Source: Saccharopolyspora erythraea | Lineage (GTDB): Bacteria; Actinomycetota; Actinomycetes; Mycobacteriales; Pseudonocardiaceae | NCBI RefSeq assembly: GCF_018141105.1 | Contig: NZ_CP054839.1 | Location: 2,046,001 to 2,110,000 of the forward strand | Length of the DNA: 64,000 bases | Direction of reading: 5' to 3' | In this document: piece by piece, positions 17,831-26,316 of the stretch | Numbering within the stretch: position 1 is the stretch's first letter | How the letters are laid out: every line of letters begins with the position of its first letter | Notes under the pieces: model-generated | The model's input: the letters and a program-made list of their open reading frames with translations, nothing else | What the model was told of the DNA's origin: nothing | Database searches by the model: none | Position numbers and translations under genes: made by a program

Positions 17831-18688
17831 GTGTCCATTGCAGTCGTCACCGACTCCACGGCGTACCTGCCGCCGGGTTACGCCGAGCGGTACGCGGTGC
17901 GCAGCGTCGGCCTGCACGTGAGCGTGGACGGCGCGGGGTCGGTCGCCGAGTCCGGTTTCGGGCCGGGTGAGCTGGCGCGCGCCTTCGACCGCAAGCACCG
18001 GGTGACGACCTCCGGTGCGACGCCCGCGGAGCTGGCCAGGGCGTATCGCGCGGCCCTCGACGCGGGAGCCGAAGGTGTGGTCTCGGTGCACCTGTCCAGG
18101 CGCCTGTCGGGCACCTGGGACGCGGCCAGGCTGGCGGCCCGCGATGTCGACCCGCAGCGGGTGCGCGTCGTCGACTCCCGGTCGACCGCGATGGGCTTGG
18201 GCTTCTCGGTCCTGGCGGCGGCCGCATGCGGAGAGTCCGGCGGTGACCTGTCCGCGGTGGAGGGCAGCGCGGCCTTGGCAGCCGAACGCACGACCACTCT
18301 GTTCTCGGTGCAGACGCTGGAATACCTGCGCAGGGGAGGCCGCATCGGCGCCGCCACGGCCCTGCTGGGAACGGCCCTGGCGATAAAGCCGCTGCTGCAC
18401 GTCCACGAGGGCCGCATCGAGGCGCTGGAGAAGGTTCGCACCACCACCCGCGCGATGACCCGCCTACTCGAGGTCGCGTGCCGCGCGGCGGGTTCCGGCC
18501 CGGTGGCCGTGGCGGTGCACCACCTCGCCGCACCGCAGCGGGCGGAGCAACTCGCGGCGAAGCTCCGCGACCAGCTCCCCGAGGCGGAACTGGTGGTCTC
18601 GGAGGTCGGCGCGGTGATCGGAGCCCACATCGGCCCGGGAGCCGTCGGCGTCGTCGTCCTGCCAGGCGGCTGGCAGAACCCGCGCTGA
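17831..18688 (+). CDS. DegV family fatty-acid-binding protein
   Basis: FakB-like protein of 285 residues from a GTG start (MSIAVVTDSTAYLPPGYAER). The opening TDSTAYLPP, TTSGATPAEL, the ligand-head segment SVHLSRRLSGTWDAARLAA and EYLRRGGRIG match the DegV fold, which binds long-chain fatty acids. A fatty-acid kinase (FakA) partner is not in the window. The C-terminal GAVIGAHIGPGAVGVV is typical. It marks the end of the conserved rsfS block before the repeat tract. Confidence 0.92.
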   Translation: MSIAVVTDSTAYLPPGYAERYAVRSVGLHVSVDGAGSVAESGFGPGELARAFDRKHRVTTSGATPAELARAYRAALDAGAEGVVSVHLSRRLSGTWDAARLAARDVDPQRVRVVDSRSTAMGLGFSVLAAAACGESGGDLSAVEGSAALAAERTTTLFSVQTLEYLRRGGRIGAATALLGTALAIKPLLHVHEGRIEALEKVRTTTRAMTRLLEVACRAAGSGPVAVAVHHLAAPQRAEQLAAKLRDQLPEAELVVSEVGAVIGAHIGPGAVGVVVLPGGWQNPR

Positions 18689-18729
18689 CCCGGCAGGCGC
18701 CACCGCCTGCCACTGGCTGCCTCGGTTGG

Positions 18730-19400
18730 CCGACCCCTGCACTGGCGGCCTCGCCTCGCCGACCGCCGCGCTGGCCGCATCGCCTCGCCAGCCCCTGCGC
18801 TGCCCGTGTCATTTCGCCGACCGCTGCACTGGCGGCCTCGCCTCGCCGACCGCTGCGCTGGCCGCATCGCCTCGCCAGCCCCTGCGCTGCCCGTGTCATT
18901 TCGCCGACCGCTGCACTGGCGGCCTCGCCTCGCCGACCGCTGCGCTGGCCGCATCGCCTCGCCAGCCCCTGCGCTGCCCGTGTCATTTCGCCGACCGCTG
19001 CACTGGCGGCCTCGCCTCGCCGACCGCCGCACTGGCCGCATCGCCTCGCCAGCCCCTGCGCTGCCCGTGTCATTTCGCCGACCGCTGCACTGGCGGCCTC
19101 GCCTCGCCGACCGCCGCACTGGCCGCATCGCCTCGCCAGCCCCTGCGCTGCCCGTGTCATTTCGCCGACCGCTGCACTGGCGGCCTCGCCTCGCCGACCG
19201 CCGCACTGGCCGCATCGCCTCGCCAGCCCCTGCGCTGCCCGTGTCATTTCGCCGAGCTGCGCTGGCTGCCTCACTGACCCTCGCACCGGCCGCGTTGCTT
19301 CGCCGACCCCTGCACTGGCGGCCTCGCCTCGCCGACCGCTGCGCTGGCTGCCTCACCGACCCTCGCGCCAGCCACGTTGCCTCGTTACCCGCTGCACTTC
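18730..19400 (+). repeat. Nested tandem repeat: six 87-bp units, each of three 29-bp monomers
   Basis: Six consecutive 87-bp units occupy 18730-19251 (starts 18730, 18817, 18904, 18991, 19078, 19165). Each unit splits into three diverged 29-bp monomers: one begins CCGACCGCTGCACTGG, the next CCGACCGCTGCGCTGG, the third CCAGCCCCTGCGCTGC. Degenerate monomers continue to about 19400. Units 2-3 share one variant and units 4-6 another, as expected from recent local amplification. The unit length is a multiple of three and all frames are open, so long apparent reading frames here are artefacts. Most of the degV-comEA gap is this tract. Confidence 0.93.
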
Positions 19401-19518
19401 CCGCCTCACTTCGCCTCGCTGCGCCCGCGGTTGCCAGCGCCGTTGTTGAGCCCGAAGGACATGCGATGCGCCAACAGGCCCTGGATGCACACCTCTTCGG
19501 GTGATTTCCGCTCCGGAG

Positions 19519-19546
19519 TTATCCACAGTGGATTGGTTTGTCCACA
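19519..19546 (+). promoter_or_regulatory. Two DnaA-box-like 9-mers upstream of comEA
   Basis: TTATCCACA at 19519-19527 is the E. coli consensus DnaA box, and TTGTCCACA at 19538-19546 is the form preferred in Streptomyces. They are direct repeats 19 bp apart, about 55-80 bp before the comEA start. No other origin features are seen, so this is not proposed as oriC. Confidence 0.5.
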
Positions 19547-19599
19547 GGTTCGGAATTTGCCCCTGTGCCGCGACTTCTGGCCGTCCTAGCGTCGGATGC

Positions 19600-20424
19600 A
19601 TGTTGCGAGAACGTGCAGATGTGCTGGACATGGACAGTGACACCCTCCCCACGATCGCGCCGCAGGAGCGGTTGCGAGCGCTGCGCCTCCGAGCGCGCCA
19701 GGACGATGCCGAGCAGCGAGCTGGTCCCGGATATACCGCCGCAGATGCCAAGCCGACCCACCGCAGAGCACGGCACCGGTTGGCGGAGCGGTGGTTACCG
19801 GCTTCCTGGTTGACATCCAATGTGGACCCGGGGCGTTCGGGGCTGCTCGCGATCACGCTGATCGGCCTGGTCGTCGCCTGTGTCATCACCTTCACCGTGT
19901 GGGCAGCTCAACCGGAGGCGGAGTCCGTGCCACCGCCACCGTTGGCGGCTCCCGTGCTCGCCGCACCGGCACCGACACCGGAGGCGTTGGTGGTCAGCGT
20001 CGTCGGGCTGGTGCCGAGGCCCGGTCTCATCGCCTTGCACACCGGCGACCGCGTCGCCGACGCGTTGGAAGGCGCGGGCGGGGCGCTGCCCGGCGCCGAC
20101 ATCTCCGCGCTGAACCTCGCACGGAAGGTCAGCGACGGAGAGCAGCTCTACGTGGGGGTGCCGCCTCCTCCGGAGCTCGCGACCGGCTCACCCGTCGGTT
20201 CCGCCAGGGGCACTTCCGGCAACGGCAACGACAGCAAGATCGATCTGAACACCGCGACCGAGGAGCAACTCGATGAACTACCCGGCGTTGGCGAGGTCAC
20301 CGCGAAGCGGATCGTCCAGTGGCGCACGGAGAACGGCCGCTTCGCGTCGGTGGAGCAACTGCGGGAAGTCGACGGCATCGGAGACACCCGCTTCTCCCGG
20401 CTGCGCGACCTCGTGCGGGTGTGA
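19600..20424 (+). CDS. comEA: ComEA-like helix-hairpin-helix DNA-binding protein
   Basis: Membrane-anchored DNA receptor of the competence type, 274 residues. A single transmembrane segment lies at about 88-108 (LLAITLIGLVVACVITFTVW), after a basic cytoplasmic part. A SLBB-like domain follows (VVSVVGLVPRPGLIALHTGDRVADAL), then a linker and two helix-hairpin-helix motifs (DLNTATEEQLDELPGVGEVTA and VEQLREVDGIGDTRFSRL). The ATG at 19600 is chosen; ATG 19630 is possible. It overlaps comEC by GTGA. Confidence 0.92.
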   Translation: MLRERADVLDMDSDTLPTIAPQERLRALRLRARQDDAEQRAGPGYTAADAKPTHRRARHRLAERWLPASWLTSNVDPGRSGLLAITLIGLVVACVITFTVWAAQPEAESVPPPPLAAPVLAAPAPTPEALVVSVVGLVPRPGLIALHTGDRVADALEGAGGALPGADISALNLARKVSDGEQLYVGVPPPPELATGSPVGSARGTSGNGNDSKIDLNTATEEQLDELPGVGEVTAKRIVQWRTENGRFASVEQLREVDGIGDTRFSRLRDLVRV

Positions 20425-22802
20425 GCCCGTTGTTCTCGGTGTCGCGGTCGTTGGAAAGGCGTCCGCTCGACCTGCGGCTCGTTCCGAGTGCGCTCTCGGT
20501 GTGGGCCGTGACGCTGGCCGGTCTGTACTGGAGCTGGGTGCCGACCGCCTCCGTGGCCTTGTCCGCGCTGTGCTTGGTGTCGCTGATCTGGGTTGTTGGC
20601 CGGGGAAGACGCTGGGCCAGTGGCGTGCTCGCTGTCCTGGCCGTCACCGCGATCGCGGCGACGGGAATGTCCTTCCGCATGCACCAGATCGACCGCCACC
20701 CCCTGCGGACGGCCGCCGACCATGGGGAACGAGTGACCGTGACCGCTGTCCTCGGGGACTCGCCGACACCTGTGGAGGGGAGTTCCTACGGAGCCCGGCG
20801 GGCGCAGGACCGGGCGTTCGTCCCGGCGGAGGTCCAGGAGGCCGAGGTTTCCGGATCTCGCTTTCGCTCCGGTGGGGACGTGGTTCTGCTCGTGCCTACG
20901 CAGTCGTGGCGCGGGCTGATCCCGGGCCAGCAGGTGACCGCCACCGGCAGGCTCGCCCCGCCGCGTCCCGGGGACACCACGGTAGCGGTGGTCCGGGTGT
21001 ACGAGCCTCCCGCGAAGGTGGTCGATGCCCCGGCATGGCAGCGGACGGCCGAAGATCTGCGGGAAGGTCTCCGGCGCGCCTCGGCCTCGGTGCTGACGCC
21101 TGCCGCCGCCGGACTGCTTCCGGGTTTGGTCGTGGGGGACACCAGCGGGCTTCCTCCCGAGGTCGAGCAGGACTTCTCCACCGCCGGCCTCTCGCACGTT
21201 GTGGCGGTGTCGGGGGCGAACCTCGCGATCGTGTGCGGTGCGGTCCTCCTGCTTCTGCACGCGGTGGGTGCCGGACCGGTCCTGTCGGCGATCGGTGGCG
21301 GTGCCGCGCTGGTCGGGTTCGTCGTCCTGGCGGGGCCGGAGCCGAGCGTGCTCCGCGCCGCGGTCATGGGCATGGTCACGCTGCTTGCCCTGGTGCTCGG
21401 CCGGGAGCGCTCCGCGCTGCCTGCCCTGGCAGGCAGTGTGATCGCGTTGCTGCTGATCATGCCGCAACTGGCGGGCACGGCGGGCTTCGCGCTCTCGGTC
21501 GCTGCCACGGCCGGGCTGGTGCTGCTCGCTCCGGTGTGGGCCGGTGCGCTGCATGCGCGAGGAGTGCCGGTCGGCATCGCCGAGGCGCTGGCGGTGCCGG
21601 CTGCCGCACATCTGGTCACCGCGCCCTTGGTCGCTGCGATATCGGGCGAGGTGAGCGCGGTCGCCGTGGTTGCGAACCTGCTGGCAGGCCCCGTGATCGC
21701 CCCGGCGACGGTGTTCGGGGTGCTGGCCACCCTGGCGGCCCCGGTGTCGGGTTGGCTCTCCGAAGCCTTCGTCTGGCTGTCCTCGCCGGAGTTGTTGTGG
21801 GTGATCGCGGTGGCCGAACACGCGGCGGCCGTGCCAGGAGCGGCGATCGGGTGGCCGAGCGGCGTCGGCGGTGGGCTGCTGCTGGCGGTGGTGGCGCTCG
21901 GGCTCCTGATCGCGTTGCGGCACCGCGGGATCCGGCTGACCGCGGTGGCCGTTGTGCTCGCCCTGGGCCTCGTGCTGATCCCGACGCGCGTGCTCTACCC
22001 GCAGTGGCCCGCGCACGGCTGGTCCGTGGTCGCGTGCGACGTCGGGCAGGGCGATGGATTGGTGCTCGCCACGGGCAACCCGGGGGAGGCGGTCGTCGTC
22101 GACACGGGCCCGGACCTGGCGCTGAGTGCGGAATGCCTGCGGCGGTTGGGGGTCCGACGCGTTCCCCTGCTGGTCCTGACCCACCTGCACGCCGATCATG
22201 TGAGCGGTCTTCGCGCAGTTCTCGCGCACAGCGGTGTGGGTGCGGTCGCGATGGGAGCCTTGCGCGAGCCCGCGTGGGCCATGGGCGACATAGCGCGGGA
22301 CACAAGGGCACGCGGCGTACCGATCATCGAACTGTCAGCGGGGCAGCAGGTGCGTTGGCCGAGCCTCGCGCTGGAGGTCCTCGGACCGAGAGGAGCCTTG
22401 GCACGCAGCCGGTCGGCAGACGACGCCAACGACGCGTCGATCGTGTTGATGGCGTCCACACCCGCTGGGCGGGTACTGCTCACCGGCGACATCGAGCTGT
22501 CCGGGCAGGCGCAACTGGTGGCCTCTGGGACGGATCTGCGCGCTGACGTGCTCAAGATCCCGCACCACGGTTCCCGTTACACCGCACCGCAGTTCCTGCA
22601 CGCCGTCCGTCCACGGCTCGCGTTGATCAGCGTCGGCGCGGGCAATACCTACGGACATCCGAGCCCGCTCATCCTCGGCGCACTCGCCCGCGCGGGCACG
22701 ACCGTCGTACGCACGGATCAGGAAGGAGACATAGCAGTGCTGCCGGGGCCGCACGGTCCCCGCACGCTCGCCCGCGGCGACCCCGTCCGCGCAGAACGCT
22801 GA
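20421..22802 (+). CDS. comEC: ComEC/Rec2-family DNA uptake channel protein
   Basis: Polytopic membrane protein of 793 residues. An N-terminal hydrophobic region is followed by an OB-like domain (VTVTAVLGDSPTPVEG), then the competence domain with VVAVSGANLAIVCGAVLLLL and the PEPSVLRAAVMG motif. A C-terminal metallo-beta-lactamase domain carries CDVGQGDGLVLAT, VVDTGPD and the metal motif THLHADHVSG, then KIPHHGSRY. It translocates single-stranded DNA in competent bacteria; natural competence is not generally demonstrated in actinomycetes. The GTG at 20421 overlaps the comEA stop. Confidence 0.93.
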   Translation: MSPLFSVSRSLERRPLDLRLVPSALSVWAVTLAGLYWSWVPTASVALSALCLVSLIWVVGRGRRWASGVLAVLAVTAIAATGMSFRMHQIDRHPLRTAADHGERVTVTAVLGDSPTPVEGSSYGARRAQDRAFVPAEVQEAEVSGSRFRSGGDVVLLVPTQSWRGLIPGQQVTATGRLAPPRPGDTTVAVVRVYEPPAKVVDAPAWQRTAEDLREGLRRASASVLTPAAAGLLPGLVVGDTSGLPPEVEQDFSTAGLSHVVAVSGANLAIVCGAVLLLLHAVGAGPVLSAIGGGAALVGFVVLAGPEPSVLRAAVMGMVTLLALVLGRERSALPALAGSVIALLLIMPQLAGTAGFALSVAATAGLVLLAPVWAGALHARGVPVGIAEALAVPAAAHLVTAPLVAAISGEVSAVAVVANLLAGPVIAPATVFGVLATLAAPVSGWLSEAFVWLSSPELLWVIAVAEHAAAVPGAAIGWPSGVGGGLLLAVVALGLLIALRHRGIRLTAVAVVLALGLVLIPTRVLYPQWPAHGWSVVACDVGQGDGLVLATGNPGEAVVVDTGPDLALSAECLRRLGVRRVPLLVLTHLHADHVSGLRAVLAHSGVGAVAMGALREPAWAMGDIARDTRARGVPIIELSAGQQVRWPSLALEVLGPRGALARSRSADDANDASIVLMASTPAGRVLLTGDIELSGQAQLVASGTDLRADVLKIPHHGSRYTAPQFLHAVRPRLALISVGAGNTYGHPSPLILGALARAGTTVVRTDQEGDIAVLPGPHGPRTLARGDPVRAER

Positions 22803-23016
22803 CCCACGCCGACGTCATCGGGAGGTGCGATCGTCACAACTGACTCTGGCGGTACTGCCAGACCATCCGAGCATGCGCTCGATCCACGCACCGCACCGGT
22901 GCGGCCGGCTCGCGTCGCGCGAGCAGAACCACACCGGTGCGCGTGAATTCGCCTCGCCCCATCCCCGGCGCCGGACGTCGCCAGGCTTGGAGATGGCCAC
23001 CGAGCTGCGTGGCGCG

Positions 23017-24288
23017 TCAGAGACCCAGCGCGGTGTTGACCGCCTCGGTGCTCGGGGCCACGGTCGCCTTCGGGCCGACCTTGTCCTGCACCGCGTCGAG
23101 GGTCTTGAGGCCGTCGCCGGTGATCAGGAGCACGGTCTCCTGGTCCGGGTCGATCTTGCCCGCCTCGATGAGCTTCTTCGCCGTCGCCACGGTGACGCCA
23201 CCGGCGGTCTCGGCGAAGATGCCCTCGGTGCGGGCCAGCAGCCTGATGCCCTCGACGACCTCTTCGTCGGTGACGTCCTCGATTGCGCCGTTGGTGCGGC
23301 GCACGACGTCGAGCACGTAGGGGCCGTCGGCCGGGGCGCCGATGGCCAGGGAGCGCGCGATGGTGTCCGGGCGGACCGGCTGCACCACGTCGTTGCCCTC
23401 CTTGAACGCCGTGGCGACCGGGGAGCAGCCGCTGGCCTGGGCACCGAAGATGCGGACCGGGCTGTCCTCGACGAGGCCGACCTGGGTCAGTTCGCGGAAG
23501 CCCTTGTCGACCTTTGTGAGCTGGGAGCCGGAGGCGATCGGGACCACGATCTGCTCCGGGATGCGCCATCCGAGCTGCTCGGCGACCTCGAAGGCCAGCG
23601 TCTTGGAACCCTCGGAGTAGTACGGCCGGACGTTGACGTTGACGAACGCCCAGTCCTCGTGCTCGGCGGCGAGCTCGGTCGCCAGCCGGTTGACGTCGTC
23701 GTAGTTGCCGTCCACCGCGAGCAGCGAGCCGTCGTAGACCGCGCTCATCAGGATCTTGGCGCGCTCGAGCGTGGACGGGACCAGCACCACCGAGTCCCAG
23801 CCGGCACGGGCCGCGGCGGCGGCGACGGCGTTGGCGAGGTTGCCGGTGGAGGGGCAGGCGAGGACCTTGAAGCCGAACTCGCGGGCGGCGGCCAGCGCCA
23901 CCGCGACCACGCGGTCCTTGAAGGAGTGGGTGGGGTTGCCGGTGTCGTCCTTGATCCAGATCCGCTTGACGCCCAGCGCCTTCGCGAGCCGGTCAGCACG
24001 CACCAGCCGGGTACAGCCGGGCTCGGTGTTCGGGTGCTCGTCCACGTTGGTCGGAACGGGGAGCAGCTGCTTGTAGCGCCAGATCGAGCGGGGCCCGGCT
24101 TCGATGTCCTCGCGGCGGATGCGCCCGAAGTCGTAGGCGACCTCCAGCGGCGAGAAGTCCTCCAGCGAGACGAACTCCGGAGCCAGCGGCTGCCGGTGGC
24201 CCTCTTCCTTGGACACCAGTTCGACGGCGTTGCCGAGGTCGTAGGTCTTGTTCGCGCCGGTCGTCTGGGTGTGGGCGGCAGCGGTCAT
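23017..24288 (-). CDS. thrC: Threonine synthase (PLP-dependent), preceded by a SAM riboswitch
   Basis: Converts O-phosphohomoserine to threonine. The product is 423 residues; the PLP lysine is K124 in THSFKDR. The cofactor-phosphate loop is CPSTGNLANAVAAAAARAG, and the C-terminal ITGDGLKTLDAV is typical of the longer threonine synthases. The N-terminal part has CTRLVRADRLAKALG. It stands alone, not in a hom-thrC-thrB cluster. A well-formed SAM-I riboswitch lies in its leader, so expression should respond to S-adenosylmethionine. That is an unexpected effector for a threonine gene and may mean it acts at the methionine/threonine branch point. Confidence 0.93.
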   Translation of the reverse strand: MTAAAHTQTTGANKTYDLGNAVELVSKEEGHRQPLAPEFVSLEDFSPLEVAYDFGRIRREDIEAGPRSIWRYKQLLPVPTNVDEHPNTEPGCTRLVRADRLAKALGVKRIWIKDDTGNPTHSFKDRVVAVALAAAREFGFKVLACPSTGNLANAVAAAAARAGWDSVVLVPSTLERAKILMSAVYDGSLLAVDGNYDDVNRLATELAAEHEDWAFVNVNVRPYYSEGSKTLAFEVAEQLGWRIPEQIVVPIASGSQLTKVDKGFRELTQVGLVEDSPVRIFGAQASGCSPVATAFKEGNDVVQPVRPDTIARSLAIGAPADGPYVLDVVRRTNGAIEDVTDEEVVEGIRLLARTEGIFAETAGGVTVATAKKLIEAGKIDPDQETVLLITGDGLKTLDAVQDKVGPKATVAPSTEAVNTALGL

Positions 24289-24302
24289 CGCGAGGTCCTC
24301 TC

Positions 24303-24426
24303 CTCATCTGTCCCGCGGACGGGTCGGAATTGGCACCTTTTTCGCCGGCGGCCTCGCGGAACTCGCGATACGCCGAGATGGTTGCCGGGGCTTCGCCGGG
24401 CCGTTCCCTCTGCCCCTCTGGATGAG
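24303..24426 (-). promoter_or_regulatory. SAM-I (S-box) riboswitch in the thrC leader
   Basis: Read on the minus strand, the P1 helix is formed by CTCATC (24426-24421) and GATGAG (24308-24303). Between them the S-box signatures appear in order: CAGAGGGGCAGAGGGAACGG, then GGCCCGGCGAAGCCCCGGCAACC in overlapping blocks, a variable P3 arm, GGTGCCAATTCCGAC, and a closing P4 hairpin CCCGTCCGCGGG. This agrees with the SAM-I consensus at nearly every invariant stretch. It ends 14 bases before the thrC start, so control of translation initiation is likely; no separate terminator hairpin is obvious. Confidence 0.93.
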
Positions 24427-24524
24427 CTATTCGGTTGTGGCGGCAACGCTACGGGACGCCCTCATCATCTGGCCAGCGCGGTCCAGCATCCGAGACCGTC
24501 ACGGCCCCGTGCGACGATTTCCGC

Positions 24525-25514
24525 ATGAGCTCACCAGCCGTCGTCCCCGACCCGCTGCACCTGATCCTCGGGGAGGAAGAACTGCTGGTCGAACGCGCGC
24601 TGTGGGCCGCGGTGGGTGCGGCGCGAGCCGCTGATCCGGAAGCCGAACTGCGCCGGGTGAAGGTGAGTGAGCTCACCCCTCCGGAGCTCGACGAGATGGT
24701 CAGCCCGTCGCTGTTCGCCGAGGGGCGCGTGGTGGCTCTGGAGGCCGCGCAGGACGCGGGCAAGGAGATCGCCGAGGCGGTGCTGTCGTACGCGCGCCAG
24801 CCTGCCGAAGGCGTGATCCTCGTCGTCGTGCACAGCGGCGGAGGGCGGGGCAAGAACGCCAAGGAGCTCCCCAACGCGTTGCGCAAGCTCGGTGCGCGGG
24901 TCACCGAGTGCAACAAGATCACCAAGCCCGCCGAGCGCGAGGCATTCGTGCGCGAGGAGGTCCGTCGGGCAGGCGGCAAGATCGACGCCTCGGGCGTGAG
25001 CGCGCTGATCGAGACCGTTGGCTCCGACCTCCGCGAGCTTTCCTCCGCGGCCTCGCAGCTCGTGGCCGACACGGGCGGCAAGGTCGACGACGCCGCCGTG
25101 CGGCGCTACCACCGCGGCCGCGCGGAGGTGACCGGCTTCGTCGTCGCGGAGAAGGCCGTCACCGGCGACCGGACCGGCGCGCTGGAGTCGCTGCGCTGGG
25201 CGCTGCAGTTGGGGGTCCCGCACGTGCTCATAGCCGACGCGCTCGCCGACGCCGTGCGGACCATCGGCCGCGTCGCGGCCGCTGGCCGCAGCGACCCCTT
25301 CCGGCTCGCCGGTGAACTGGGCATGCCGGCGTGGAAGGTCAAGAAGGCGCTCGCGCAGTCCCGGGGCTGGAGCGGCGCCACCATCGCCGATGCCCTCCAG
25401 GTGGCCGCGGCGCTGAACGCGGAGGTCAAGGGCATGGCGGCCGACGCCGACTACGCCCTCGAACGTGCGGTGCTCCGCGTGGTCGACCTGCGCGCCGCCC
25501 GCGCCGACCGCTGA
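24525..25514 (+). CDS. holA: DNA polymerase III delta subunit
   Basis: Clamp-loader delta subunit, which opens the beta clamp. The 329-residue product starts at ATG 24525 (MSSPAVVPDPLHLILGEEEL). The family pattern LILGEEELLVERAL, EMVSPSLFAEGRVVALE and ALRKLGARVTECNKI is present, with the C-terminal collar region ALRWALQLGVPHVLIADAL. It lacks Walker motifs, as delta does. Its start is 236 bp from the divergent thrC start, with the riboswitch in that gap. It is often followed by rpsT in actinobacteria, as here. Confidence 0.93.
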   Translation: MSSPAVVPDPLHLILGEEELLVERALWAAVGAARAADPEAELRRVKVSELTPPELDEMVSPSLFAEGRVVALEAAQDAGKEIAEAVLSYARQPAEGVILVVVHSGGGRGKNAKELPNALRKLGARVTECNKITKPAEREAFVREEVRRAGGKIDASGVSALIETVGSDLRELSSAASQLVADTGGKVDDAAVRRYHRGRAEVTGFVVAEKAVTGDRTGALESLRWALQLGVPHVLIADALADAVRTIGRVAAAGRSDPFRLAGELGMPAWKVKKALAQSRGWSGATIADALQVAAALNAEVKGMAADADYALERAVLRVVDLRAARADR

Positions 25515-25667
25515 GCCGGGTTTGAGGCGGCGGGTCGGTGGTCGGCTGAGACAGGTCCGCGTGCCGGTGCGCCGGGTCTACGGCCGCTGAGCCAGGTCCG
25601 ACGCCTGGACGACCACCACTCGGACCGGCCACAGGCGGGCGGGATCGGGCTCAGGGCCTGGACCGCG

Positions 25668-25706
25668 AAAAAGGGCCTCCCCGCCCGTGTGGGAGGAGAG
25701 GCCCCT
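25668..25706 (-). terminator. Rho-independent terminator of rpsT
   Basis: On the minus strand GGGCCTC (25704-25698) pairs with GAGGCCC (25679-25673), with a further internal CTCC/GGAG stem, and five T follow (25672-25668). It lies 16 bp past the rpsT stop and also faces the end of holA. Confidence 0.85.
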
Positions 25707-25721
25707 CGAGTCTGAGAAGGC

Positions 25722-25982
25722 TCAGAGCTGGTTGGCGCGCTTGGCCATGGCCGACTTCTTGTTGGCGGCCTGGTTGATGTGGATCACGCCCTTGCTCACG
25801 GCCTTGTCCAGAGCGCGGCCCGCCGTGGCCTGCAGCTCGACGGCCTTGGCCTTGTCACCGGCGTCAGCGGCCTCGCGGAACTTGCGGATCGCGGTCTTCA
25901 GCGAGGACTTGACGGCCTTGTTGCGCAGCCGGTTCGCCTCGTTGGTCTTGATCCGCTTCATCTGGGACTTGATGTTGGCCAC
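25722..25982 (-). CDS. rpsT: 30S ribosomal protein S20
   Basis: Small-subunit protein S20, which binds 16S rRNA. The 86-residue product starts at GTG 25982 ([20 protein letters not shown]), with AGGAAGAGG upstream. The lysine/alanine-rich helical composition and the ending [19 protein letters not shown] are diagnostic. It is transcribed alone between holA (convergent) and the TSUP permease (divergent), with its own terminator. Confidence 0.97.
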   Translation of the reverse strand: MANIKSQMKRIKTNEANRLRNKAVKSSLKTAIRKFREAADAGDKAKAVELQATAGRALDKAVSKGVIHINQAANKKSAMAKRANQL

Positions 25983-26316
25983 TGTTGCGCCTCTTCCTAG
26001 TCTGCTTGGGGTTCGTGCCGCGCTTCTCGTGGCGCTGCCTGAGCAGCCTTCCTCCAGGGCGGAATGCCGCACGGCACGGTCGTCCATGTTAACAACGGCT
26101 GACCTGGCAGCCGGATCGGCCCACGCATGGGGAAGCGGAAGGGGCGCAGGTGGGGAGGCGCGGCTCGGGACGACGCGGGGCCCCATCGTCGGGGGCAACA
26201 TCGACACGCGGGATCACACGGCGCGCGCGGGGTGCGAGCGGCGTGGGGTGCGAGCGCTGTCACATTCGGTGCTGGTCCGGCGTCGGCGCACCGTACCCGG
26301 CCATAGGCTCGAACTC
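25983..26316. other. Divergent intergenic region between rpsT and the TSUP permease
   Basis: About 330 bp without a supportable gene. It must contain the rpsT leader and promoter (a possible -10, TAACAT, lies near 26087-26092 on the minus strand) and the permease promoter. Reading frames that run through it lack start signals and known domains. Confidence 0.6.

Noticed and set aside
18730-19251. CRISPR array
   Set aside because: The 29-bp monomers are contiguous without unique spacers, and no cas genes are present.
17847-19449. Long frames on both strands through the 87-bp repeats giving 29-residue peptide repeats
   Set aside because: The unit is a multiple of three and free of stops in all frames, so open frames are unavoidable. 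There is no ribosome site, start context or fold.
19519-19546. Replication origin
   Set aside because: Only two DnaA-box-like sites are present, without an AT-rich unwinding region or the dnaA-dnaN neighbourhood.
22803-23016. Small minus-strand frame of about 60 codons between comEC and thrC
   Set aside because: No ribosome site, no recognisable family and arginine/serine-rich composition typical of antisense noise.
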